This document shows, in pieces, positions 56,676-64,000 of a stretch of DNA of 64,000 nt. Source of the DNA: Massilia sp. METH4 (GTDB taxonomy: Bacteria; Pseudomonadota; Gammaproteobacteria; Burkholderiales; Burkholderiaceae_D); assembly GCF_037094685.1 (NCBI RefSeq), contig NZ_CP146614.1, positions 2,232,001-2,296,000 on the forward strand, given 5' to 3'. How positions within the stretch are numbered: the stretch's first letter is position 1; every line of letters begins with the position of its first letter. The notes under the pieces are model-generated. The model did no database searches, was not told where the DNA came from, and saw nothing but the letters and a program-made list of their open reading frames with translations. The position numbers and the translations under genes were made by a program.

Positions 56676-57272
56676 ATGAAAGTTGTTGCATTCAAACGCG
56701 AACTGCAGGGCACGGGTGCGAGCCGCCGCCTGCGTAATTCCGGCCAGACCCCTGGCATCATCTACGGCGGCACCGAAGCCCCGGTGACGATCGCCCTGGA
56801 CCACAACGCGCTGTACCACGCGCTGAAGAAAGAAGCTTTCCACGGTTCCGTGCTGGACCTGGAAATCGACGGCAAAGTACAGAAAGTGCTGCTGCGCGAC
56901 TTCCAGATGCACGCATACAAGCAACTGGTGCTGCACGCTGACTTCCAGCGCGTCGATGCAAACCAGCCGGTGCACGTGAAAGTGGCCCTGCACTTCGAAA
57001 ACGCCGAAGTCTCCCCGGCAGTGAAATTGCACGGCGCAACGATCAGCCACGTGGCCAATGAAATCGAAGTGTCCTGCCTGCCGGCCAACCTGCCGGAGTT
57101 CATCGCCGTCGACCTGACGAACATGGACGTGGGTACCACCCTGCACGCTTCGGACCTGAAGCTGCCGGAAGGCGTGACCATCGTCACCCACGGTGCCGAC
57201 ATCACGGTCGCTACCGCCTCGGTACCGGCCGGCCAGGTGTCCGCCGAAGCCGCTGCCGAAGAGAAGAAGTAA
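56676..57272 (+). CDS. rplY: 50S ribosomal protein bL25 (CTC form)
   Basis: The product has 198 residues from MKVVAFKRE, with TTGGAG six bases upstream; an ATG at 56664 is in frame but not well spaced. The N-terminal L25 domain (about 1-95) binds 5S rRNA and the C-terminal beta domain (about 100-180) is the CTC extension. The order prs-rplY-pth is conserved in betaproteobacteria. Confidence 0.96.
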   Translation: MKVVAFKRELQGTGASRRLRNSGQTPGIIYGGTEAPVTIALDHNALYHALKKEAFHGSVLDLEIDGKVQKVLLRDFQMHAYKQLVLHADFQRVDANQPVHVKVALHFENAEVSPAVKLHGATISHVANEIEVSCLPANLPEFIAVDLTNMDVGTTLHASDLKLPEGVTIVTHGADITVATASVPAGQVSAEAAAEEKK

Positions 57273-57290
57273 TCTTCGCTTCGCGATGAA

Positions 57291-57315
57291 AAACCCGCCT
57301 CGGCGGGTTTTTTTT
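57291..57315 (+). terminator. Intrinsic terminator after rplY
   Basis: AAACCCGCC (57291-57299) pairs with GGCGGGTTT (57302-57310), followed by a T-run. It lies 19 bases after the stop of rplY. Confidence 0.92.
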
Positions 57316-57319
57316 CGCC

Positions 57320-57445
57320 AATATTTCCCGAAAAATGGGGACGTACCCCATTTTTTGAGCAATATTTCCCGGAAAATGGGGTACGTCCCCATTTTTTGAG
57401 CAATATTTCCTGAAAAACGGGGTACGTCCCCATTTTCTGGGAAAC
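57320..57445. repeat. Triple 41-bp REP-like repeat with inverted cores
   Basis: Two copies of 41 bases (57320-57360, 57361-57401) and a truncated third (57402-about 57445) each hold AATATTTCC, then AAATGGGG...CCCCATTT. The core of copy 1 is GGGGACGTACCCC while copies 2 and 3 have GGGGTACGTCCCC, its exact reverse complement. The family core is shared with 17161-17195. They lie between rplY and pth. Confidence 0.88.
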
Positions 57446-57518
57446 GTTTCGCGTCGTCACTCCTTTCGTTTCGCCGGCTTCTCCGCGATAATCCGCCTTT
57501 TCCTTTCCCATCCGCGCC

Positions 57519-58091
57519 ATGACCATCCGCCTGATCGTCGGCCTCGGCAATCCCGGCCCCGACTACGAGCAAACCCGCCACAATGCCGGCTTCTGGCTGG
57601 TGGACCATCTCGCCACCGGCCCGCTGCAGCGCGAGAGCCGCTTCAATGCGCTGGCGCAGAAGACGTCCATCGGCGGCAACGAGGTGTGGCTGCTGGAGCC
57701 GCAGACGTATATGAACCGCTCCGGCCAGTCGGTCGGCGGCCTGGCGCGCTTCTTCAAGATCAATCCCGATGAAATCCTCGTCGTGCACGACGAGCTCGAC
57801 CTGCTGCCCGGCGTGGCCAAGCTGAAGAAGGGGGGCTCGTCCGGCGGACACAACGGGCTGAAGGACATTACCGCCGCGCTCGGTACGCAGGACTACTGGC
57901 GCCTGCGCATCGGCATCGGCCATCCGCGCACGCTGAACCTCACGCAGAACGTGGCCGACTTCGTGCTGCATCGGCCGCGCCGCGAGGAACAACTGCTGAT
58001 CGACGAAGCCATCCGCAAGAGCCTGGCCGTGATCCCGCTCGCGGTGGCCGGCAGGATGCCGCAGGCCATGATGGAATTGCACAGCGCCTGA
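57519..58091 (+). CDS. pth: Peptidyl-tRNA hydrolase
   Basis: The product has 190 residues. It has the catalytic His21 in [25 protein letters not shown] (89-95) and GGHNGLKDI. Pth recycles peptidyl-tRNAs from stalled ribosomes. It follows rplY after a terminator and a cluster of palindromes, so it probably has its own promoter. Confidence 0.97.
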   Translation: MTIRLIVGLGNPGPDYEQTRHNAGFWLVDHLATGPLQRESRFNALAQKTSIGGNEVWLLEPQTYMNRSGQSVGGLARFFKINPDEILVVHDELDLLPGVAKLKKGGSSGGHNGLKDITAALGTQDYWRLRIGIGHPRTLNLTQNVADFVLHRPRREEQLLIDEAIRKSLAVIPLAVAGRMPQAMMELHSA

Positions 58092-58461
58092 GCGAGCCCA
58101 GCTTGGCAAAAAAAACATAAGGTTATTACCTGTACACATTTGCCACAAAATGGGTACACACCAGCGATGGATTGCGCGGCGCAGCATGGCTAACATGCCT
58201 TCACTCGAACGGGAGGCGTCCATGAATTTCCATCCATCGCGCCCCATGCCGTGCCAGCCGCACGGCGCCTGCCTCCCTCCAGCCCCGGCCCCGGCCTGCC
58301 CGCGCGAGCAGACCGATTCACGTCCAGGGCGATAAGTCAGTACCGCCGGCCAGCGCCGGCAGCAAACCCCGAAACCGCATCCCGCCACGGCGCGATGCCA
58401 CCAGTCCGGCGATGCCGCATCGCCGCGGGGACCGTTTTGCCTGAACTTCAAGGAGCTTCCT
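58092..58461. other. Intergenic region before the ABC transporter gene
   Basis: No convincing gene. TTGGCA (58104-58109) with a weak -10 such as TTACCT (58127-58132) is a poor promoter candidate. TGTACAC and GTACACA occur around 58132-58157 as a loose inverted repeat. A 37-codon frame from 58222 has GGGAGG upstream but low-complexity Pro/Cys-rich sequence and no family; I do not call it. Confidence 0.4.
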
Positions 58462-59163
58462 TTGAACATCGTTGAACTCACCCACGTCGAAAAGGCGTAC
58501 GGCAAGGACCAGGGCCGGGTTGTTGCACTGCACAAACTCAGCCTGCACGTGCAACCCGGCGAATTTGCCTGCGTCTGGGGCGCCTCGGGCAGCGGCAAGT
58601 CCACGCTGCTCAACATCATCGGCCTGCTGGACCGTGCCGACATCGGCGCCGTGCATATCGACGGCACCGACTGCGCGATTCTCGACGATGGCGAGGCCGC
58701 GCAATTTCGCAACGCCACGATCGGCTTCGTGTTCCAGGGCTTCAACCTGGTGCCGGTGCTGAGCGCACTGGAGAACGTGATGCTGCCGTTGCAGATCGCC
58801 GGCATCCCGGCCGCGGAAGGCAAGGCGCGCGCACTGCGCATGCTGGCCGACGTGGGCCTGGAACAGCAGGCCCACAAGCGGCCCGACGAGATGAGCGGCG
58901 GCCAGCGCCAGCGCGTGGCGATCGCCCGGGCCCTCGTCAACGAACCGAAGCTGGTGCTGGCCGACGAGCCCACCGCCAACCTCGACTCCGTCACGTCCGA
59001 ATCCGTGATCGGCCTGATGCGCAAGCTGAACCGCGAGAAGGGCGTCACCTTCGTGTTCTCTACGCACGACGCGCGGCTGCTCGGCTATGCCAGCCGGCGC
59101 CTGGAATTGTCCGATGGCCGCATCGCCACGGACACCCGCAACGCCAACGAAAGGGCCGCATGA
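58462..59163 (+). CDS. LolD/MacB-type ABC transporter ATPase
   Basis: The product has 233 residues and starts at TTG with AAGGAG exactly six bases upstream. Walker A is GASGSGKST (40-48), the signature is MSGGQRQR, Walker B is LVLADEP and the H-loop is STHD. The FVFQGFNLVPVLSALENVMLPL motif places it in the MacB/LolD/FtsE group, which acts as mechanotransmission exporters. It overlaps the permease gene by four bases. Confidence 0.94.
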   Translation: MNIVELTHVEKAYGKDQGRVVALHKLSLHVQPGEFACVWGASGSGKSTLLNIIGLLDRADIGAVHIDGTDCAILDDGEAAQFRNATIGFVFQGFNLVPVLSALENVMLPLQIAGIPAAEGKARALRMLADVGLEQQAHKRPDEMSGGQRQRVAIARALVNEPKLVLADEPTANLDSVTSESVIGLMRKLNREKGVTFVFSTHDARLLGYASRRLELSDGRIATDTRNANERAA

Positions 59164-60398
59164 TGGACATGATCACCCGCTTCAAGCTCGCCGCCCGCAA
59201 CGCGGCCCGCAACCGCCGGCGCAGCGTGGCCACCCTGGCTTCGGTCGTCATCGGCTTTGTCGCGCTGTCGTTGTTCGAGGGCTATTTCGTCTCCGTGTAC
59301 AGCTCGCTGGAGGACGAAGTCATCGTCGGCGAACGCCTCGGCCACCTCACCATCGCCAAACCGGGCCTGTTCGACAAGGGCGCACAGGACCCGCGCCGCT
59401 ACGCCTTCACGGAAAGCGAACTGGCCAAGGCCACGGCCAAGCTGAAGGCAATCCCGGGCGTGAAGCTGGTCAGCCCGCGCATCGCGATGTCGGGCCTGGT
59501 CAGCAACGGTGATACCTCGCGCATCTATATCGGCGAAGGCATGCGCGCCGAGGACATGCTCGTGCTGCGCGGTGAAAAATACGCCGACCAGCCGGGCAAG
59601 CTCGATCCGCAGAAGCCGCAGGGCGCCGTGTTCGGCAAGCGGCTGGCCGAATCGCTGGGCTTGAAACCGGGCGGTGACGCCACGCTGCTGGGCGCCACGC
59701 TGGACGGCATGGTCAACGCCGTGGGCATCCAGGTGCTCGAAGCATCGGCAACGGGCAGCCTGGGCACCGACGACAAGTTCGTGCTGACCTCGCTCGACAC
59801 GGCGCGCCGCCTGATGGCCTACGACGGCGCCGAGCGCATCGTGCTGCTGCTGGAGCAGGGCACCGACCTGGCCGCCACCACCGACGCCGTGACGGCCGCG
59901 CTGGCCGGCGAGGGCATCCAGGTCGAGGTGCGCGACTGGCGCACGCTGTCGGTCTACTACAACCAGGTGAAGAACCTGTTCGACATGATGTACCTGTTCA
60001 TCAGCATCGTCGTCGCCATCGTCGTGCTGGCCAGCGTGTTCAACACGATGGGCATGACGATCACCGAGCGCACCCGCGAGATCGGCACACTGCGCGCGCT
60101 GGGCATGCAGGTGCGCACGCTGGATGGCTTGTTCGTGCTGGAAGGCATGCTGATCGTGGCGATCGGCTGCGCCGCCGGCATGGCCGTCACGCTGGCCCTG
60201 GGCGCCCTGATCAACGGCGCCGGCATCACCTACATGCCGCCGGACGCTGCCGCCGAAGTACCGCTGGTCGTCAAGCTGGTGGCCGGCAACCTGGTTGGAT
60301 CCCTGTTTACGCTGGTGGTGCTGGCCGCGGTGGCCTCGTACCTGCCGGCACGGCGCGCTTCGCGCCGCAACATCGTAGGAGCACTGTCCCATGTCTAA
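59160..60398 (+). CDS. FtsX/LolE-type ABC permease
   Basis: The product has 412 residues (first ATG at 59160; a second lies one codon on). A membrane helix (about 22-45), a large periplasmic MacB-PCD-like domain (about 50-270), and three helices (about 285-310, 335-360, 375-400) give the four-segment FtsX plan. Motif TITERTREIGTLRALG is typical of LolC/LolE/MacB permeases. With the ATPase it makes a homodimeric exporter that extracts lipids or lipoproteins from the inner membrane. Confidence 0.92.
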   Translation: MMDMITRFKLAARNAARNRRRSVATLASVVIGFVALSLFEGYFVSVYSSLEDEVIVGERLGHLTIAKPGLFDKGAQDPRRYAFTESELAKATAKLKAIPGVKLVSPRIAMSGLVSNGDTSRIYIGEGMRAEDMLVLRGEKYADQPGKLDPQKPQGAVFGKRLAESLGLKPGGDATLLGATLDGMVNAVGIQVLEASATGSLGTDDKFVLTSLDTARRLMAYDGAERIVLLLEQGTDLAATTDAVTAALAGEGIQVEVRDWRTLSVYYNQVKNLFDMMYLFISIVVAIVVLASVFNTMGMTITERTREIGTLRALGMQVRTLDGLFVLEGMLIVAIGCAAGMAVTLALGALINGAGITYMPPDAAAEVPLVVKLVAGNLVGSLFTLVVLAAVASYLPARRASRRNIVGALSHV

Positions 60399-61152
60399 AG
60401 TCAAGCACCTGGTGCGGCTGTTGCTGGCAGCCGCCGTTACCCTGGAAGCGCATGCCGGTACCGAAGGCGTGCCCGATCCCAACAAGCTGCTCGAACAGAG
60501 CGACATGGCGCGCGGCGGCGGCCTGAAGGGCGTGCAACTGTCCAGCAGCGTCACCGAGATCCGCGACGGCCAGGCCGGCTCGGAACTGAAGCTGCAGATC
60601 CAGGCCGCCGCCACCGACAGCCTGATCAGCTTCACGGAACCGCCCCGCGTGCGCGGCAACCGCATGCTGATGCAGGGCCGGAACATGTGGTTCGCCTCGC
60701 CGGACGTGCGCAAGCCCGTCGCCATCTCGCCGCGCCAGCGCATGCTGGGCGAAGCGTCGAACGGCGACATCGCCACCACCAACTACAGCCGCGACTACGA
60801 TGCGGCGCTGGTGGGCGAGGGCACCGTCGACGGCCGGCCGGTGTGGGTGCTGGACCTGAAGGCGAAGTCGAGCTCCGTGGCCTACGACCGCATCCGCTAC
60901 TTCGTCGACAAGGAAAGCGCGCTCGGCATCAAGGCCGAATACTTCGCCGTGTCCGGCAACGTGCTGAAGACGGCGCGCATCGAGTACGACAACCACGTGC
61001 GCCACAACGGCCAGACCGTGCGCTTCGTCAGCAAGATGGAAATCGCCGACGCGCTCGAACCTTCCCGGCGTACCGTCCTCAAATACTGGGACGTGAAAGT
61101 GAACGACGTTTCATCGTCCACGCTCAGCCTGGCAAACCTGACGCGCAATTGA
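60391..61152 (+). CDS. LolA-like periplasmic carrier (outer-membrane lipoprotein-sorting family)
   Basis: The product has 253 residues with a signal peptide (about 1-22). Residues 25-250 are predicted as an incomplete beta-barrel of the COG2834 (LolA/LppX-like) kind, with the signature region RGNRMLMQGRNMWFASPDVRKPVAISPRQRM. It starts eight bases before the permease stop. It may carry a lipid across the periplasm. It is a paralogue, not the housekeeping LolA. Function is inferred from context and fold class. Confidence 0.85.
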   Translation: MSKVKHLVRLLLAAAVTLEAHAGTEGVPDPNKLLEQSDMARGGGLKGVQLSSSVTEIRDGQAGSELKLQIQAAATDSLISFTEPPRVRGNRMLMQGRNMWFASPDVRKPVAISPRQRMLGEASNGDIATTNYSRDYDAALVGEGTVDGRPVWVLDLKAKSSSVAYDRIRYFVDKESALGIKAEYFAVSGNVLKTARIEYDNHVRHNGQTVRFVSKMEIADALEPSRRTVLKYWDVKVNDVSSSTLSLANLTRN

Positions 61153-61196
61153 CGACTGCACGCATTCAGGCTTAACCCACCACCAACGAGGTTCAC

Positions 61197-62459
61197 ATGC
61201 GGTTTGCTCTGATAGTGCTGGCCACCCTGGCGGCCAGTACGGGGGACGTGTACGCCCGCGATCCTGAATATGGTGCCGACCTGGTGCTGTTCAGCTCCCT
61301 GTACGACGTGCGGGGAGACAGCAGCTTCAACCCTGGCAACCTGCTGGCAGGCCTGCCGCGCATGGAGCACGGTGCCCAGGCCAGGATGCGCTGGCGCATG
61401 GAAGGCGAGTACGGTGTGCTGGCCATCGGCCCGCGCGTGACGTTCAGCAAGGCGACCGGCACCAATGCGGCCGCCGGCGACACGCGCGACACGAAAGCCT
61501 ACCTGCAGAACTGGCTGGTGGAAGGGCGCCTGGGGAACGTCGATGTGTTCTACAGCCGCGAACTGATGTTGTGGGGGCCGTCGCAATTCGCCTCGCCGTC
61601 GAACCCGTTCTTCATCGAGACCAACCAGGTGAACCCGTTCACGGAACTGCCGTCGCGCGATTTCGTGGGTGCCCGCTGGCGCATCGACGACCGCAATACC
61701 GTGGCGCTGGTGCGCAATGTCGACGAAGGGCGCGACCGCGAAGTGCTGCGGCCGTTCAGGCAGGAGACGGCGCTGCGCGCCGACCACGTGGCCGACGCGT
61801 TCGCCGTCGGCGCCGTGGCCTCCTGGCGCGCCGGCCGGAAGCAGTACGGCGCGTACGGCCAGTGGACCGTCAACGATGCCGTGCTGCTGTACTTCGATGC
61901 CGCCACCTTCCGGGGTTCGCGCCGCCTCGTGGCCCTCGCGCCGGAAATCGCCGGGGACTGGCAGCTGGCCACCCGCGGCGACGACCGCAAGCGCCACTAC
62001 GACGTGCTGGTGGGCGGGTCCTACACCTTCGCCGGCGGCAGCTCGGTGAACCTGGAATACCGCCGCAACACGGAAGGCTACACGGCGGCGGAGCGGGAAG
62101 GGCTCAATGCCTTCGCCGTCGCCCAGGCGGACCGGTTCCGCGGCAGCGATCCCCTCGCGGCCGGCGTCGCGGCCGGGCAGCTGGGCGCGGTCGTGCAGCC
62201 GTACGCCCGCACCTACGGGCGCGACACCGTGTATGCGCAGTACGTCAACCGCAGCATTGCCCCGGGCACCAGCCTCGTCGTGCAGGTGAGCTACGGATTG
62301 AATTCCCACGACGGCAGTACCACCGCGGTGATCTCGCACGACCTGAGCGACCGCATCAAGCTGGCCGCCAACCTCACCGTGCCGTTCGGCTCCCGCGCCG
62401 GCGACACCCGCCGCTACCTGGACAGCGTGCTGTTCTTCGGCATGACGGCAAGTTTTTGA
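61197..62459 (+). CDS. Outer-membrane beta-barrel protein of the lipid cluster
   Basis: The product has 420 residues with a signal peptide (about 1-20). Alternating hydrophobic strands fill the rest, and the last residue is Phe, typical for insertion by the Bam complex. I do not recognise a named family. It lies 44 bases after the LolA-like gene, in the same orientation. Context suggests a receptor or exit channel for the transported lipid; this is inference. Confidence 0.75.
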   Translation: MRFALIVLATLAASTGDVYARDPEYGADLVLFSSLYDVRGDSSFNPGNLLAGLPRMEHGAQARMRWRMEGEYGVLAIGPRVTFSKATGTNAAAGDTRDTKAYLQNWLVEGRLGNVDVFYSRELMLWGPSQFASPSNPFFIETNQVNPFTELPSRDFVGARWRIDDRNTVALVRNVDEGRDREVLRPFRQETALRADHVADAFAVGAVASWRAGRKQYGAYGQWTVNDAVLLYFDAATFRGSRRLVALAPEIAGDWQLATRGDDRKRHYDVLVGGSYTFAGGSSVNLEYRRNTEGYTAAEREGLNAFAVAQADRFRGSDPLAAGVAAGQLGAVVQPYARTYGRDTVYAQYVNRSIAPGTSLVVQVSYGLNSHDGSTTAVISHDLSDRIKLAANLTVPFGSRAGDTRRYLDSVLFFGMTASF

Positions 62460-62464
62460 CAACA

Positions 62465-62567
62465 GGAGCGCCTGGCAAGGCCCTCGGGGCAAGGCGCGGC
62501 GTCGACGACAGTACGGCTGTACTGCGAGACGCTGCAACGCAGCAACGAGGGTTTTGCCAGGTGCTCC
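62465..62567. repeat. 103-bp palindromic element with two internal hairpins
   Basis: Arms of 22 bases (62465-62486 and 62546-62567) are complementary with three mismatches (GGAGC, CCTGGCAA, CCCTCG blocks). Inside lie CAGTAC-GGCT-GTACTG (62509-62524) and GCTGC-AAC-GCAGC (62531-62543). It fills the gap before the acyl-AMP ligase gene. Size and shape suggest a non-autonomous mobile element or a structured RNA. Confidence 0.75.
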
Positions 62568-62589
62568 AAAACGACAGGGGTAGACGAAG

Positions 62590-64000
62590 ATGAACATGCT
62601 TGACGACCGCGCGCCGCGCGACCTGGTGGACCTGCTGCAAAGCCAGGCCGCCCGGTTGCCCGACTTCCCGGTACTGACTTACCTGCGGGACGGCGAGGAA
62701 GCCGCCGCCACCGCCACTTTCGCCGAGCTGGACAGGGAAGCGCGCGCCATTGCCCAGGCGCTGGCCGCCACCACCGAGCCCGGCGACCGCGTGATGTTGC
62801 TGTACCTGCCGGGCATGGAATTCACCAGCGCGTACTTCGGCTGCCTGTATGCGGGCCGCATCGCCGTGCCGCTGCCGCCGCCGCGGCCGGCCCGCCTGCA
62901 GCAGACGCTGGAAAAGCTGCTGGCCATCGCCGCCTCGGCCGCGCCGCGCGCCGTGCTCACCACGCGCCTCCTGGCCGACAAGGCCGCCGAATGGTTCGAC
63001 GCGATGCCGGCCCTGCGCGAGATGGCCTGGATCGCCAGCGAGGAAGTGGACATGGCCCGTGCCGCCGACTGGCAGCGCCCCGTGATCGACCCGCAGGGCG
63101 TGGCCTTCCTGCAGTACACATCCGGCTCCACGGCCCTGCCGAAGGGCGTCATGCTCACGCATGCCAACCTGCTGGCCAATACCGAGTACTTCGCCCTCGG
63201 CTGCGCGCACGGCCCGCATTCGAGCTTGCTGAACTGGCTGCCGCCGTTTCACGACCTGGGCCTGATCTACGGCCTGCTCACGCCCGTGCGGCTGGGCATC
63301 CGCGGCTACATCATGCCGAATGCCTCGTTCGTGCAGCAGCCTTCGCGGTGGGTGCGCGCGATCAGCCGCTACCGCATCACCCACACGATGGGGCCGAATT
63401 TCGCGTTCGACCTGGCCATGAAGAGCGTGACGGCTGGCGAGCTGGCGGAACTGGATCTGTCGTGCTGGCAGGGCGCGTTGAACGGCGCGGAACCGGTGCG
63501 CATGGAAACGATGCGCGCCTTCACCGAGAAGTTCGCGCCGGTGGGCTTTCGCGCCAGCGTGTTCAACCCCAGCTGGGGCCTGGCGGAAGCGAGCTGCATC
63601 GTCACCGGCAGCCACCTGAAGGGCACCACGAGCCCCAACGGCCTCTACGTGGATGCGCGGGCGCTGGAGATGCACAAGGTCGAGGTGCGCCCCGGCGGAC
63701 CGGGCGCCACGTGGCTCGCCTGCAGCGGCTACCTGATCGCCGACACGGCACTGGCGATCGTCGATCCGGCCACCCGCACCCGCTGCGCGCCGGATCGCGT
63801 GGGCGAGATCTGGGTGCGCAATGCGGCCGTGGGCGCCGGCTACTGGCAGAACCCGGAACGTAGCGAGGAAACGTTCGGCGGCCGGCTGGCGGCGCAGTCG
63901 TCCGATGATGGGCATCGCTGGATGCGCACCGGCGACCTGGGCTTCCTGCACGAGGGCCAGGTGGTCATCGCCGGCCGCATGAAGGACGTGATCATCATCC
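62590..64000 (+). CDS. Fatty acyl-AMP ligase, 3' truncated by the window
   Basis: An open frame of 470 codons runs from the ATG at 62590 to the edge; family members have about 570-600 residues. A3 core motif QYTSGSTALPKGVMLTHANL starts near residue 175; WGLAEA and the ATP-binding TGDLGFL are also present. After the WGLAEA motif a longer insertion (SCIVTGSHLKGTTSPNGLYV...) is typical of FAALs (FadD32-like), which make acyl-adenylates for transfer to an acyl carrier protein instead of CoA thioesters. A TTG/GTG start is not needed. It is downstream of the transport genes. Confidence 0.92.
   Translation, partial: MNMLDDRAPRDLVDLLQSQAARLPDFPVLTYLRDGEEAAATATFAELDREARAIAQALAATTEPGDRVMLLYLPGMEFTSAYFGCLYAGRIAVPLPPPRPARLQQTLEKLLAIAASAAPRAVLTTRLLADKAAEWFDAMPALREMAWIASEEVDMARAADWQRPVIDPQGVAFLQYTSGSTALPKGVMLTHANLLANTEYFALGCAHGPHSSLLNWLPPFHDLGLIYGLLTPVRLGIRGYIMPNASFVQQPSRWVRAISRYRITHTMGPNFAFDLAMKSVTAGELAELDLSCWQGALNGAEPVRMETMRAFTEKFAPVGFRASVFNPSWGLAEASCIVTGSHLKGTTSPNGLYVDARALEMHKVEVRPGGPGATWLACSGYLIADTALAIVDPATRTRCAPDRVGEIWVRNAAVGAGYWQNPERSEETFGGRLAAQSSDDGHRWMRTGDLGFLHEGQVVIAGRMKDVIII

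Noticed and set aside
57320..57445. CRISPR array
   Set aside because: The repeats are adjacent palindromes without variable spacers.
58222..58335. 37-codon frame with GGGAGG upstream
   Set aside because: Low-complexity Pro/Cys-rich sequence, no family and no conservation evidence available. A comparative search for this frame in relatives would decide.

Overview
The window looks like a high-GC betaproteobacterial chromosome of the family Oxalobacteraceae (Massilia / Pseudoduganella / Duganella group). The reasons are the gene content and order (spc-alpha ribosomal operon, System II cytochrome c maturation, cytochrome c4, mutM/dynamin/mutY, lptM-lysA opposite cyaY), PEP-CTERM proteins, and several families of short palindromic intergenic repeats. 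This assignment is inference; no 16S gene or database search is available.

Layout. 1-7.5 kb: the end of the spc operon and the whole alpha operon (rpsH' rplF rplR rpsE rpmD rplO secY infA rpmJ rpsM rpsK rpsD rpoA rplQ). Two intervals inside it, rpsK-rpsD and rpoA-rplQ, are unusually long and fold into convincing RNA structures. 7.5-10 kb: a sparse region with a small membrane protein, a free-standing DsbD-alpha-like protein and about 1 kb without a credible gene. 10-17.2 kb: an envelope-stress and efflux module: a Spy/CpxP-like protein, divergent from an OmpR-type regulator, its histidine kinase, and an RND pump with its adaptor. 17.2-19.7 kb: a TonB-like membrane protein and two PEP-CTERM paralogues. 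19.8-25.3 kb: two LysR/MFS divergons facing each other, then a short-chain dehydrogenase. 25.3-34.9 kb: hemB, engB, cytochrome c4, ResB and CcsA-type cytochrome c assembly proteins, msrPQ, lysA, lptM, cyaY. 35-38.9 kb: a SulP transporter and PBP1A. 39.2-47.2 kb: pilMNOPQ, an in-frame aroK-aroB fusion, and dgt. 47.3-51.7 kb: a small coiled-coil membrane protein, then mutY, a dynamin-like GTPase and mutM. 51.8-58.1 kb: a TPR lipoprotein, lolB, ispE, tRNA-Gln, prs, rplY, pth. 58.4-64 kb: a probable lipid-trafficking cluster with an ABC ATPase, an FtsX-type permease, a LolA-like periplasmic protein, an outer-membrane barrel and a fatty acyl-AMP ligase cut off by the window edge.

Most of the window is housekeeping. 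The parts that most deserve follow-up are the two ribosomal-operon RNA structures, the Lol-like/acyl-AMP ligase cluster at the right edge, the repeated operator next to the two-component system, the 19-bp tandem array that runs into the lolB ribosome-binding site, the aroKB fusion, and the dynamin-like gene placed between two 8-oxoguanine repair genes.
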